In this document: piece after piece, positions 21,342 to 31,308 of the stretch
Layout of the letters: each line of letters begins with the position of its first letter
How positions within the stretch are numbered: position 1 is the stretch's first letter
NCBI GenBank assembly: GCA_950295325.1
Contig: OX485805.1
Coordinates: 622,501-686,500 of the forward strand
Reading direction: 5' to 3'
DNA length: 64,000 nt
DNA from: Polytrichum commune
Taxonomy: Eukaryota; Streptophyta; Polytrichopsida; Polytrichales; Polytrichaceae
Notes under the pieces: model-generated
Database searches by the model: none
What the model saw: only the letters and a program-made list of their open reading frames with translations
What the model was told of the DNA's origin: nothing
Program-made: the position numbers and the translations under genes

Positions 21342-23294
21342 TGTCGCAACCCTTGCTAGTCATCTTAACCATCTTGCCAATTTTCATTTTCTAGCAAAGG
21401 TTACGAGCGCTAACCCTTCGCATTCCGCCATGCTAATGGTTAGCTCTTCTTACCCCGGACCATATATGTCGCAACCCTTGCTAGCCCCCCCTTGACCATC
21501 TTGCCAATTTTCAATTCTAGCAAAGGTTACGAGTGGCTAACCCTTCGCATACCGCCATGCTAATGGTTAGCTCCTCTAACCCCGGACCATTAGTTCATAG
21601 GAGGGGACCAACCCTCCTACTTTGATTTCGGGACCCACCCCTTTAATCGGTAACCAATCCTTAGATGTGGACTTCCATCCATGGAAGTCCAATCTTATGT
21701 TGATCATCGCGTTGCCGGAGCAACACTACAACAACCCGAACCATACTAGGCAACTATGGCCTCACAATGGGCCAAAACCCATGGAGGCCGTGCCGTTCGG
21801 CCTTGGGTGGGTGAGGCCACACCACCTCACCCATATAAGCCTCTAGGACACTACGCGGGGCCCCTACCCCACCGTCAACCAACCTCTTGTCTCTCTACCA
21901 AGAGTTGGGGCCAAGTGGACATTTTCCTTTAGCTGCTGGGCCTAGAACCCCCCTGCAGCTTCAGACCATCATAACTTCCTTGTATGATGTTGGATCATAA
22001 CAACCAACCACTCCATCTTCATCTACGCTTCACGTAGATGCCGAAGGACTCCTCACTTGCCCCATTCGGGCAAGTCTAGAGGAAGTTATGCCTGCTTGAA
22101 CCTTGGCAGTCCCGGGAATCACTCCCAGCCACTGCTGGACCAGAGCGTTGTCCCGGGACAGCGCTCCACTCAAATGGCCATAACTCTTAGCTCACACCTC
22201 CGATTGAGGTGTTATTGAGCATTCAAGAATCACCACGCCATGAGCTACGCATAGCTCATGGCCTTACCCTTGTGCCTCCTAGTCTCTGTGGGTGGGAGGC
22301 GTTTCCAACGCCCGGGGCCCTCACCCACACTAGGATCACTTGGGCCCTCTCACCAACGGCGCCACAAGTCCCGGGTGTCACTCCGGGGTCCCCCTTGTGC
22401 CCATGGTGTTTCGGGCACTCCTCATGGAGAGGTGCGCGACAATATAGTTCATAGAAGGGGAACCAACCTTCCTACTTTGATTTCGGGACTCACCCCTTGA
22501 TCGGTAACCCATTCCTAGATGTGGACTTCCATCCATGGAAGTCCAATCTTATGTTGATCATCGCGTTGCCGGAGCAACACTACAACAACCCGAACCATAC
22601 TAGGCAACTATGGCCTCACATTGGGCCAATGCCCATGGAGGCCGTGCCGTTCGGCCTCAGGTGGGTGAGGCCACACCACCTCACCCATATAAGCCTCTAG
22701 GACTCTACGCGGGACCCCTACCCCACCGTCAAGAGACCTCTTGTCTCTCTACCAAGAGTTGGGGCCAAGTAGACATTTTCCCTTAGCTGCTGGGCCTAGA
22801 AGCCCCCACAGCTTCAGACCATCATAACTTCCTTGTATGATGTCTGATGCTAACACTTGACCACTCCATCTTCATCTACGCTTCACGTAGATGCCGAAGG
22901 ACTCCTCACTTGCCCCATTCGGGCAAGTATTGACAAAGTTATGCCTGTTTGAACCTTGGCAGTCCCGGGAATCACTCCCAGGCACTGCTGTACCAGGGCG
23001 CTGTCCCGGGACAGCGCCCCCCTCAAATGGCCATAACTCCTGGCTCACACCTCCGATTGAGGTGTTCTTGAGCATTCTAGAATCACCACGCCATGAGCTA
23101 CGCAAAGCTCATGGCCTTATCCTTGTGCCTCCTAGTCTCCGTGGGTGGGAGGCGTTCCCAACGCCCGGGGCCCTCACCCACACTAGGATCACTTGGGCCC
23201 TCTCACCAACGGCGCCACAAGTCCCGGGTGTCACTCCGGGGTCCCCCTTGTGCCCATGGTGTTTCAGGCACTCCTCATGGAGAGGTGCGCGACA
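21342..23294 (-). repeat. Element A 5' LTR, interrupted by a solo LTR
   Basis: The LTR is split at 21476/22447 by a solo LTR of the same family plus its duplication. Subtracting 965 + 5 bp leaves 983 bp, exactly the length of the 3' LTR. Six single-base differences from the other LTR were counted by eye. The next bases outside, TAATC, repeat the left flank of the element. Confidence 0.92.
21477..22441 (-). mobile_element. Solo LTR nested inside the element A 5' LTR
   Basis: A 965-bp LTR with TGTCGC..GCGACA ends, flanked by perfect ATATA duplications (21472-21476 and 22442-22446). It belongs to the same CCCCCCC-bearing subfamily as the solo LTR at 11369. Because the opposite LTR of element A lacks it, it inserted and recombined to a solo LTR after element A integrated. 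Its central palindrome is less perfect (GAGCGTTGTCCC half-site). Confidence 0.93.
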
Positions 23295-23299
23295 TAATC

Positions 23300-23434
23300 A
23301 GTGGTTAGGGACCAAGAGGAGGGATACGGATCATTGGACACCGGATGTGTGGAATAGGGTCTACGGGTTCCCGAGGGGAATTGCAGAGGGGTGGGCCGGC
23401 CGGGGCGATGGCCTGTTCGCCGGAAAGTTTAGAG
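23300..23434 (+). pseudogene. Element B1 ORF, middle part (between nested insertions)
   Basis: The frame resumes after element A with an Asn/Gln-Trp-Leu-type segment and GTKRRDTDHWTPDVWNRVYG, then PRGIAEGWAGRGDGLFAGKF. It matches B2 codons following its residue 69, with minor changes including a stop near the start of this piece (GTG GTT AGG in place of TGG CTA GGC). It is cut at GGGAC, the target of unit G. Confidence 0.7.
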
Positions 23435-25044
23435 GGGACTGTGGTACTTTTGGGCCACCCCCTTTCGAGGGAGCCTAAAAGTATCACACAAGCCCTTCGG
23501 TGAAGGTAGCCTGCACTTGCAGATGCCCAAGCCGAACCCGGATGATAGGTGTATAACGTGAGTAGTTAGATTTTTAAGAGAGATTAAATATGCGTCGTAG
23601 TACCTCTGGAGGTTGGGCCTTAGTTTTTTACTAGTGTGGCTCTAAACTCCACTAACCAATTTCATATCTAGTTCTAATCTTAACCTACAACCTATTCTAC
23701 GCGCAGACGCACCAGCCTTGAAACCAAGGCAATCCTAATTTGTGAATTAAGATGGTTCTGATACACACCAACCGGGTGTGACTCATACCACCTTAGTTCA
23801 ATGAACGGAATAACGACAATTTGATGGACCATTCAATTCTTCTTATTTTTTTACTTAGTTCTATTTAGTTTTCTAAGCGGGGGAATTTGGCCTAAGTCCC
23901 ACCCTTCACACAAATTCCTTCTTAATTATTTACTTTCGTTTGCACCTCCTACTTCACTACATTCATATATTAGGCATCACCCCTTACCTGGTTGGTGCAT
24001 CTCTTACCTCGGAACCTTCTAAGGCCTCGTGCAGGTCCTTTGAAGGTTGAGTGACATCTCAAACCCATTCGAACATCAATGGTTCGAAGGGTGGTATCAC
24101 TCTACCGAGTTGAGTTTCCGATTCGGGTATCTTGCCAACAAGGGTTCACGATTTATTTTGTATGTTTTGATTGTTAGGTGTGTTTACACTGGATAGACCA
24201 CGAAATGCAACTCAATGGGACCAGGGTGACGGACGACCTGTAGGTTCAACCTGTTGCGCAATCTTCATAAATTGGGGCCATTACTCCCAATCTATGGGGC
24301 CAACAACATAATAATGGATTCGCGGGTCATTAACCCCACCTTTCCACCAACAACATTCAGAGTGGTCGTGTCGGTGTTTAATCCGACTTACCACACACGA
24401 AATTTGCTAATAAATGAAGCTACTACCACAAAACATACCAAGGGCCCCGAAAACAATGGAGTTGGATATTCCCTTGGCGGTCAAGTGATCAAGTCACTTG
24501 ACCTTACGAGATAGGTGAGTGGGTTTATAGATGCGTACCTTAGCCGCGCTCCCTCCAACCCTAAATGGAAGGCTAGCGTTAGTAAATTTACCTCAATTCT
24601 CCTCGGTTGATTTGGGCTCGATGTAGGCCGAGCCGCTACCTCCTTCTTTGCTCCACTTCCCTAGCGTCGACCTTGCCTCCTTCTTTGTAACTAGTTTGGT
24701 AGTAAGCGTACCTTAGTTAACAATTAAAATATAAAGTATTTATTCTGCACTATAATTTAATCCTAAGAATAATATTTATATTTAGTGCACCTAATTATCT
24801 TTCCAATGATCTAAAAATCACTTGAATCGGATAAGAAATGCAAAAGTTATGAGGGTTGGAAGTGTGAGGTCGATTCAACCGACCCTTCCAACCCACCTAT
24901 CTAACTTCTAACTTCAAAAATTCATAGCACATTCTTTACTACTTGGGTCTAAGCTTTCCTTATACCATTGGAAAGCTATGAATATGTTCTAACTAGTAAA
25001 ATTATGACATCAGCAAGTTAAGCTAATAGAAATTCAGTAGACTC

Positions 25045-25410
25045 CTTGTAACACAGCAGTCAATCAAGAAGGCTTAAACTATGTATCTCGCCTTCAACAA
25101 TTCATATCTAATTCAAATCTTATTCAAATCAAACGTTCTATATGACCTTGGAGAGATATTAAAAAGATGTATTTGATAAAAATATGTGATTAGAAAGGTA
25201 AGCCGAAGTGAACCCCGCAGATCCTCTGTAATGCAGCAGTCAACCAAAAGTTCTCAAACTATGTGTTCCATCTTGCACAATTCATATCTAATTCAAATCA
25301 TGTTCAAATCAAATGTTCTAAGCCATTTTGGAAAGCTACACAAAAATTCTACTTGGAAAAAATATAACTTCTTGGAATTAAAATTCCTATTGGGCTTGCA
25401 GGTCTGATCC
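25045..25410. repeat. Tandem duplication of about 180 bp inside unit G
   Basis: Two successive copies share CTCYTGTAAYRCAGCAGTCAA, ACAATTCATATCTAATTCAA and GTTCAAATCAAAYGTTCTA, with insertions between them. A third, weaker relative follows near 25460. It resembles in design the duplicated CATAACT-type segments of solo LTR F. Confidence 0.7.
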
Positions 25411-26238
25411 AGCAGCCGCTACCCACAAGACCACCCAGTTTTTCTACTCCATCTTTGGAAATCCATAACTAATTGTCATCTTAACCAAATCACAAATGAG
25501 AAACGGCTATGGATAGCTATATGAAATATCTCTAAGAATAAAATGATAAGTATCTTGTTCTACATTCTGAACTAAACTTTCAGGGCATTGGCAGATGAGG
25601 CCTACAATGTCTCCACTCAAACTCTACCATCCAACCTACCTCTACAAAAGAAGGAATAATTTTGTTGGTGTGTTAATAAACACACATTCTAACTAGGAGA
25701 GAGAATGGAGGAGGTTCTCAAGCCTTTCTTTTAGGCCATTGAGAATGCATGCTAAAGGATTTTTTCCTATTTACATTGAAGCAGGGCTTCGCCCAAGCAT
25801 TAGAGGAAGAAAGAGTAGAGGAGTTTCTCAAGCCCTTGTCTTAAGCCATTGAGAATACATGCTAAAGGATTTTTTCCTAACTACATTGAAGCAGGGCTTC
25901 ACCCAAAAACTAGAGAAAGAGGGAGAGCTACAAGGTGGAAGGAGGGATTTTTAAACCCTCTCACCAAATTGTTGGACCCCTCCTCCACCGGATCCATTTT
26001 TCAAACACTTTCCCGAAATTTTGGCTCAGGGGTTTTCCGGGTTGAGGTTGCCACCCTCTCGCCGAGGTGGCTCCGACGGGAAACCTAGAAATCTTTCTAA
26101 TTTTTCCGCCATCGAGTTGGCAAGGGGGCAAGTGGGCAAGTAGCCCCCTTGCTCTCTTTCTAATTTTTTTCAAAAGTCTTCAAGCCGATTTTGTCTTCTT
26201 ACGTAAAACACCTCCAATAGTCTTGTGTGCCTCACACT

Positions 26239-26380
26239 AACTAATAAACTAACACTTGCTTAGCTAGCATTTACTAACATTTGCTTAATAGCTAGCATTT
26301 ACTAATATTTGCTTAGCTAGCATCTACTAACATTTGCTTAATAGCTAGCATCTACTAATATTTGCTTAGCTAGTTGTTTT
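26239..26380. repeat. Tandem repeat of GCTAGCAT..TACTAA units
   Basis: Four units of about 33-36 bp of the form TTTGCTTA(ATA)GCTAGCATYTACTAAYA, alternating with and without the ATA insertion. It lies about 190 bp from the right end of unit G. Confidence 0.75.
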
Positions 26381-26576
26381 TACTAGCTAGCATATTTTTT
26401 TCTACTTTGCTATCTTCTAGCACTACTTAGTTTCATTTTGACCTTCCTTTTTCTAGGCTAAATGCTAAATAAACTAATTTTCCCTAAATTCCCTATTAAT
26501 TCTAACTTTTAATGCTAACATTCTAACTAAAAGTGATCCCGTAGAGTGGTGGACCACTCAAAGGGTTCACAGGGAC

Positions 26577-28073
26577 GCGGATCCGAAGGACGGCTTCCAC
26601 CCCGGGAACTGCCGGAACCTTAGGGAGCGGAGGGTGTTAGAATTCCTCTTGCCCATCCTTAATCCGGACAAGCCGAAGCGGATTAGCCTCACCATGGCTA
26701 ACACCCTGTTTGGTGCCATGTCCGGAGTCCGGCCGGTGAATTGGGGTCTGATAATCCAGGAGATAGTAGGGCGGGCCCTCCCCCACATAGGTCGGAAACC
26801 CTCCTTCCTCTCCCCCTTCATTCTGCACCTCTATCAGCACTTCGACTGTTTCACGGCCGAGGAGGAGGACCTGCTGACGATAGCGGCGGACGAGGTCACC
26901 TACAAGCTCCATCCGGAAGTTGGAGACTTCGAGATGGAGACTTCCAGCGACCCCATCATTCCGGAAGCACCTCCCTCATCACCCGGAAGCCCGCCGCCAA
27001 CCATCTCGAGGCCACTCTCTCCTCCTCCTCCTCATCATCCGGAAGCCGGACCCAGCCGGGAGACCACGTGGCGGATTGTGGATCTATCCGCTTGGGACTT
27101 TCCGGAAAATCCCTTCAAGCGGGTCCAGGAGGGGATGGAGGACCTGCAAAACCAGTACTACCGACTGGAACACATCGTCCGAGGGGCGAACCAGGCCCTG
27201 GACGACTGTGGACCTGGAAATATCCTCCGGGAGTTGGCCAAGAGGGCGGACAGGAAGGAGCTCGAGCAGGCCAAGACGGAGAATGCTCACCTCACCGCGC
27301 ACGTAGCGGCCATGACTCAGGAGCTGAGTCAGAAGAGCGAAGAGATCCGGAAATACCACGCGGAGCAGGTAGTGTTCTTCAGTCGGATCCGGGAGCTGGT
27401 GGGGCATCCGGCAGAAATCGTCAACAAGGCGCATCTCTACGACCGGATGATGGAGTCCGGAGAACCCGCTTCCGCCAGGCAGACCCTTCCTATCCTCGTG
27501 AAGTACTCACGGACGATGAAGGATCTCTTGGCGGAAATCCAGAAGGTGGTTCCGCCAAGCGGAACACCCCGGCGGGTACTCTATCCGGGTCCGCCTGGGT
27601 CACCAACCGGAACCCTCTACGAGGTAGTTGGCGAGGTCGCTCTGGTTCAGAACCCGCCAACGTCTGCAAGACCCAGCCAGCAGGGAGGCGGCTTTCGGCC
27701 GGCTAGTTCTGAAAGAGCTCCGGAAAATGTCTGTTCTCCCCAGGTGAGGAGAAAGAGTACCGGGTCTGTTAGATCCGGACGAGGCCAGTCCCCTGTTCCG
27801 CGGACCTCGGATCGGTCCCGGACTCTGGACAGGGCTAGGACACCGATCCGGCATCAGACTTCGGATCGAGAGGCAACTCCGAGTAGGGGCAAGGCCCCTA
27901 TGACCCACGCCTCGCTGTCGTCTCCTCCGGACTGCCAAATGGTTAGTCATTTTCCTCCGCCACCCTCAAGGGCGGCCTCCAACAGGGATCCGCGGACTGC
28001 CTCGCTCTCGGGAGGGCAGAATCCGGAACTGCGTAACGGAAGCGATCCTTCTCCGGTCCGGAGCATCCGGTAG
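26577..28073 (+). CDS. Element B1 ORF, C-terminal part (gag-like, unrecognised)
   Basis: About 498 codons remain open to TAG at 28071-28073. Order of features: a compact alpha/beta-like region with LPILNPDKPKRISLTMANTL, SGVRPVNWGLIIQEIVGRAL and PSFLSPFILHLYQHFDCF; a Pro/Ser-rich linker (SPPPPHHPEAGPSRE); a coiled-coil stretch (RADRKELEQAKTENAHLTAH then MTQELSQKSEEIRK); and a long basic Ser/Arg/Pro-rich tail (SGRGQSPVPRTSDRSRTLD). The first region recalls the 'putative plant transposon protein' domain found in large plant retroelements. That is from memory and unchecked. A structural gag-like role is plausible. No protease, RT, integrase or zinc knuckle is seen. The N-terminal part is displaced by nested insertions, so this copy cannot make the full protein. 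Confidence 0.6.
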   Translation, partial: ADPKDGFHPGNCRNLRERRVLEFLLPILNPDKPKRISLTMANTLFGAMSGVRPVNWGLIIQEIVGRALPHIGRKPSFLSPFILHLYQHFDCFTAEEEDLLTIAADEVTYKLHPEVGDFEMETSSDPIIPEAPPSSPGSPPPTISRPLSPPPPHHPEAGPSRETTWRIVDLSAWDFPENPFKRVQEGMEDLQNQYYRLEHIVRGANQALDDCGPGNILRELAKRADRKELEQAKTENAHLTAHVAAMTQELSQKSEEIRKYHAEQVVFFSRIRELVGHPAEIVNKAHLYDRMMESGEPASARQTLPILVKYSRTMKDLLAEIQKVVPPSGTPRRVLYPGPPGSPTGTLYEVVGEVALVQNPPTSARPSQQGGGFRPASSERAPENVCSPQVRRKSTGSVRSGRGQSPVPRTSDRSRTLDRARTPIRHQTSDREATPSRGKAPMTHASLSSPPDCQMVSHFPPPPSRAASNRDPRTASLSGGQNPELRNGSDPSPVRSIR

Positions 28074-29651
28074 GGGATAGTTTCCGGAACCCCAGGGACC
28101 GGAACACCACGGACCGAGGGAGCAGCGGACTCAGAGGATGAGATTGCCCCGTCTCCGAACATGAGGAGGATGCTCACACGGCTACAGAAGGCATCGCCGG
28201 GAGGGAGCTCATCCGCCGTCAGTGGACTCGGCAGTCATTCGAAGGAGGGGTCGGCTCAGAAGAAGCACCGCTCTTCTTAGCTTAGAAGGGCAACTAAATT
28301 AGTTAGGCAGAATAGAGGTAGGCAGGTAGGACTTAGGAGTTTTTAAAGCTGAGGAATAAAATTCTCCCTTGGGTGTGTCAGCGGAAAATCCGGATCTTGA
28401 TCTGGGAAATCCGGGAGAACGGGTGTAGTTAGGGTTTTCCTTCAGGGCGGCCACCTGGGCCGCCGCCCTCAGATTAGGGATTTTGAGCCTCTACTTAAGG
28501 CTGAATAAGGAGTTGGGGAGGGGTTCTTTCTCCATTGTTATATTTTGATTGCTCCTACTCTAATAAAATTCTTGACTTCTCACTCCTTGACGTTCCTTGA
28601 TTGATGTTTGTATGAGTGATCTGGAGATCGTTAGCGGAAGAGAGAGAGAGCATGAAGGATAGGAGTTCCGGATAGGACAGGGGAAAGGAGACCCGGATCT
28701 GATCTGGTTATGGCCTTGTAGATCCTCTCTGGGTGTAGTGGGAGGGAAACCTCACTGATCCGGATGGTTGAGTAACGTCTAGGTGGGATAGCCAATGGGA
28801 GGATTGGGTGAAGTCCGGAAGGAATCCGGACTTACGCCAATCTGATCTTCTGAAGAGGTCCCACCGCCCTTAGACGGATCAATCTGGAAAGTGGTACGGA
28901 TCGCCCAGTTATCTCAGATTGAGTGGAATCCAAGGTAGAGGTAACCGGATCTATCTGTCGAAAGGAGGAGGGAAGGACCGGATCAGTGAGGGTTCCGGGT
29001 TGGAGGCCATCTCCGGAGTGTAGTGGGAAGGGATCCTCATTGTTCCGGATGTCTGGGTAACGTCTAGGTGAGATAACTGTGGGGCAGATTGGGCAAAGGC
29101 CCGGAAAGGATCCGGATTTGCGCCAATCCGATCTTCTGAAGAGGTCTCATCTCCGGTGGGCGGGGCAATCCGGAAAGTGGTACGGGTCACCCACTTATCC
29201 CGTCGAGTCAGAGCTCCGGTTGGAATCCTGACTATTCCGGTCGTCGGGGTCCTAAAAGATAATCCGGATATCCCTGTGTGACCTGCCAAGACGGATTTGA
29301 TCAATCCGGATTGGTTGTGAGGAAATTTCCGGATTCCAATCTTATAAAGGACGTCCTCACCGGAAGAAACCACCTATTCTAGAGGGGGTGGGTAGACGTA
29401 GAGGGGTGAGTAAGCATTATAATTAGGACGTAGAGATATCATCCGGAAAGGCGCACTCCGGAAGAGGAAGAAGAGTGTCCCAAAGACCAAAAATCCGGAA
29501 ATTAGGGTTTCCGGAAATTTGGCTAAGGAAGAGAAAATAAGCAGGTACGGAGTGCTCTAGACCTCCTACGATACTAGGGTCATCCGGACAAAACCGGATT
29601 AGGCACTTAAAAACGCCAATCCGGATACGTTGGTGTTCGCGTGGTCCCACA
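28074..29651 (+). other. Element B1 3' region with diverged internal repeats
   Basis: After the stop codon an AATAAA lies at about 28561. From about 28740 to 29340 two diverged units of about 300 bp share TGATCCGGATG/TGTTCCGGATG, GGTAACGTCTAGGTG, ACGCCAATCYGATCTTCTGAA, GAGGTC and AAAGTGGTACGG. TCCGGA occurs very often throughout. Copy B2 retains most of this region. Confidence 0.7.
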
Positions 29652-31300
29652 CGATTTACAACACAAGTCGGAATTTCGGGAGTCCAAATTGGGTGCGTGT
29701 TTTTCCTCCTTCGCTTCGCCATTCTGGGTATTCCCGTGTTGCTTGCGGCCATGGCTTTTGTGCGTCCATGTTGTCTCTGGTTTATTGAGGTCTCCACAAT
29801 GGTTTTCATCTTGCAAGGCAACTTGTGTGGCGTCGACATGTTCGGTTGCCTTTACCTTCCCCCCATGTTGTCCGCGCCACTTGCATGCAACTTCTTCCTC
29901 TTGTTGAGATGTATTGCAAATGTCAGTTGGATGAGGACTGCACCAATCTTCAAGCTCTCATGGCTCGCTTCGACTCCGATGCCGAGCTGGGGTCACATGA
30001 TTTGGGGAGGTCACTTTTGTTAATGGTTCGTGATGATGGGGTTGGGTTGCACCCGTGTTCGTAGCGCAACCAAGGGCATGCACCTCCCAACCCCATCGCC
30101 AACCCCTTCGATGCCGTCAGGGTGAGGCTGGCCGCAGTGGACCTTGCGTTTCGGGGTCTTCTACCACAGGTTCACCTAGGTTCCATTTATAAATGTACAA
30201 TCGCTTGGAAGCGTGTTTTGATTGTGTACATGGCATTCTGTTGCATGTCATCCGTGCAATGGCAATCCACTTCTGTTTAGGCAATTTTGCCAATAAACAA
30301 TTTATACAACTTGGCAATTGCTGCCATTTCTGCGTTTTTTTGCCATCATCTTTTATAGCCAGTTTCTTTTGCTACTTCTATTTGCCTAGAATTATCGTTC
30401 ACCTTGGATTGGTTTTCAATTTGCATTGTCTATTGCTTTTGTGGCCTCTTCATGTATTCGGGTTGCGTGGGACCAATGGATTGCATGGAAGTGCACATAG
30501 AGGCCGGTTTTGAGCTTGTGTTGAGACTATGTGGGATAGTCGTTGGCGTTTGTATATGTGCATTCCATTGGCAGCCGCATTCATCTTGCTTTTTGTGTCA
30601 GTGTTTTGTGTGCCTCCCCGCGAATTGTTGCTTGGTTTGGCATCCTGCCACAATGTTCCCAGTGGGGGCCATGGGTGTTGAAATTGGCACGCCATGCGTT
30701 TTTTGCTTGGTTCCTATTTTGTTGGTGGTTGTTGTTGTTGTCCACCGCAGCGTGGGTTGTCATCACAAGAAGTATTATGGTGTTGGCTTTGTGCCCATGA
30801 ACCAAATTTTGCGTTTTGCTATTATGTTTTTGAGTCCACAAACCAAATTCTTGTACTTTGAGGTGACACTGGGGTTGTCAATAAACTTGTGTGCACTTCT
30901 GAAATGTTCATTTGGCCTTGCTTACCTCTTCATTTCCCATTTGAACAGCTTCCATGTTTGAAAAAAATGCAAAAACCACATTGTTCTTCGTGCTTAAATT
31001 GAAATACACAAACATCTCCTTGTTCATTGTAGATAACACTACACATTGCCTCAAACCATTTTCAATAACATTGGACATACACAATAGCCCTCGTCTGCAA
31101 GCACAATACAACTATACATTGTAAGTTTCCATAGGCATGGAGGCTGAGGCGACAACTTCCATTGCTTGAACGAAACAAAATTCTATGTTGCCATTCAACT
31201 GTTAATGGCAGTCATCATGTCTCCCATATGCAATTGCATGTTAGGTCCATAGTCCCTGCTGGTCCCCTATCTGTGCTTATTGTTCCATGCAATTAAAATG
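29652..31300. other. Unassigned sequence left of the Harbinger transposase
   Basis: T- and G-rich DNA. A protein-like stretch at about 29905-30010 (+), LQALMARFDSDAELGSHDLG, and another at about 30072-30180 may be relic exons, but I recognise neither. A longer frame at 30404-30961 is hydrophobic, Cys-rich and low in complexity, and I do not accept it as a gene. The stretch may be the 5' non-coding part of the Harbinger element. Confidence 0.3.
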
Positions 31301-31308
31301 CCATCACC

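Larger units (their letters stand above)
9757..23294 (-). mobile_element. Element A: Ty3/gypsy LTR retrotransposon, nested in B1
   Basis: A 13.5-kb element flanked by a perfect 5-bp duplication, TAATC (9752-9756 and 23295-23299). It lies on the minus strand: its 5' LTR is at 21342-23294, a primer-binding site follows at 21328-21339, and the 3' LTR is at 9757-10739. Degenerate gag, RT/RNase H and integrase pieces run in that order leftwards. Order and integrase type place it in Ty3/gypsy. The LTRs are each 983 bp once a nested solo LTR is subtracted, and differ at about six positions by eye. The coding region is nevertheless heavily broken, partly triplicated, and interrupted by a MITE and a foreign solo LTR. 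It is clearly non-autonomous now. Confidence 0.93.
23440..26571 (-). mobile_element. Unit G: LTR-like insertion in B1
   Basis: A 3132-bp TG..CA unit (plus-strand start TGTGGTACTTTTGGGC, end AAAGGGTTCACA) flanked by perfect GGGAC duplications (23435-23439 and 26572-26576). On the minus strand it starts TGTGAACCC, like many plant LTRs. No protein domain, primer-binding site or pair of long terminal repeats is visible, so it is probably a long solo LTR. Both ends are foldbacks: TGTGGTACTTTTGGGC is mirrored by GCCTAAAAGTATCACA at 23475-23490, and GAGTGGTGGACCACTC lies near 26544. Confidence 0.8.
8933..29651 (+). mobile_element. Element B1 (TG..CA unit with internal ORF), split by two nested insertions
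   Basis: B1 starts TGTGGGAGTCCAAATTCGAC and ends GGTCCCACA, so its ends are the 7-bp inverted pair TGTGGGA/TCCCACA, as expected for an LTR. The same termini bound the second copy at 46319-48951. Removing nested element A (9757-23294) and unit G (23440-26571) with their target duplications leaves about 4.04 kb. That remainder holds, in order, a palindromic upstream element, a TATA-like TATTTAAG, twin leader hairpins, a long ORF, an AATAAA signal near 28562, and a 3' region with two diverged copies of a roughly 300-bp unit. No pair of terminal direct repeats was found inside. The simplest reading is an unusually long solo LTR that carries an ORF. Flanks CTCAT and CGATT do not match, unlike B2. 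Confidence 0.75.

Noticed and set aside
30404-30961. 185-codon hydrophobic frame
   Set aside because: It is low in complexity and T/G-rich with runs of Val and Cys, with competing frames on both strands and no recognisable domain or start context.
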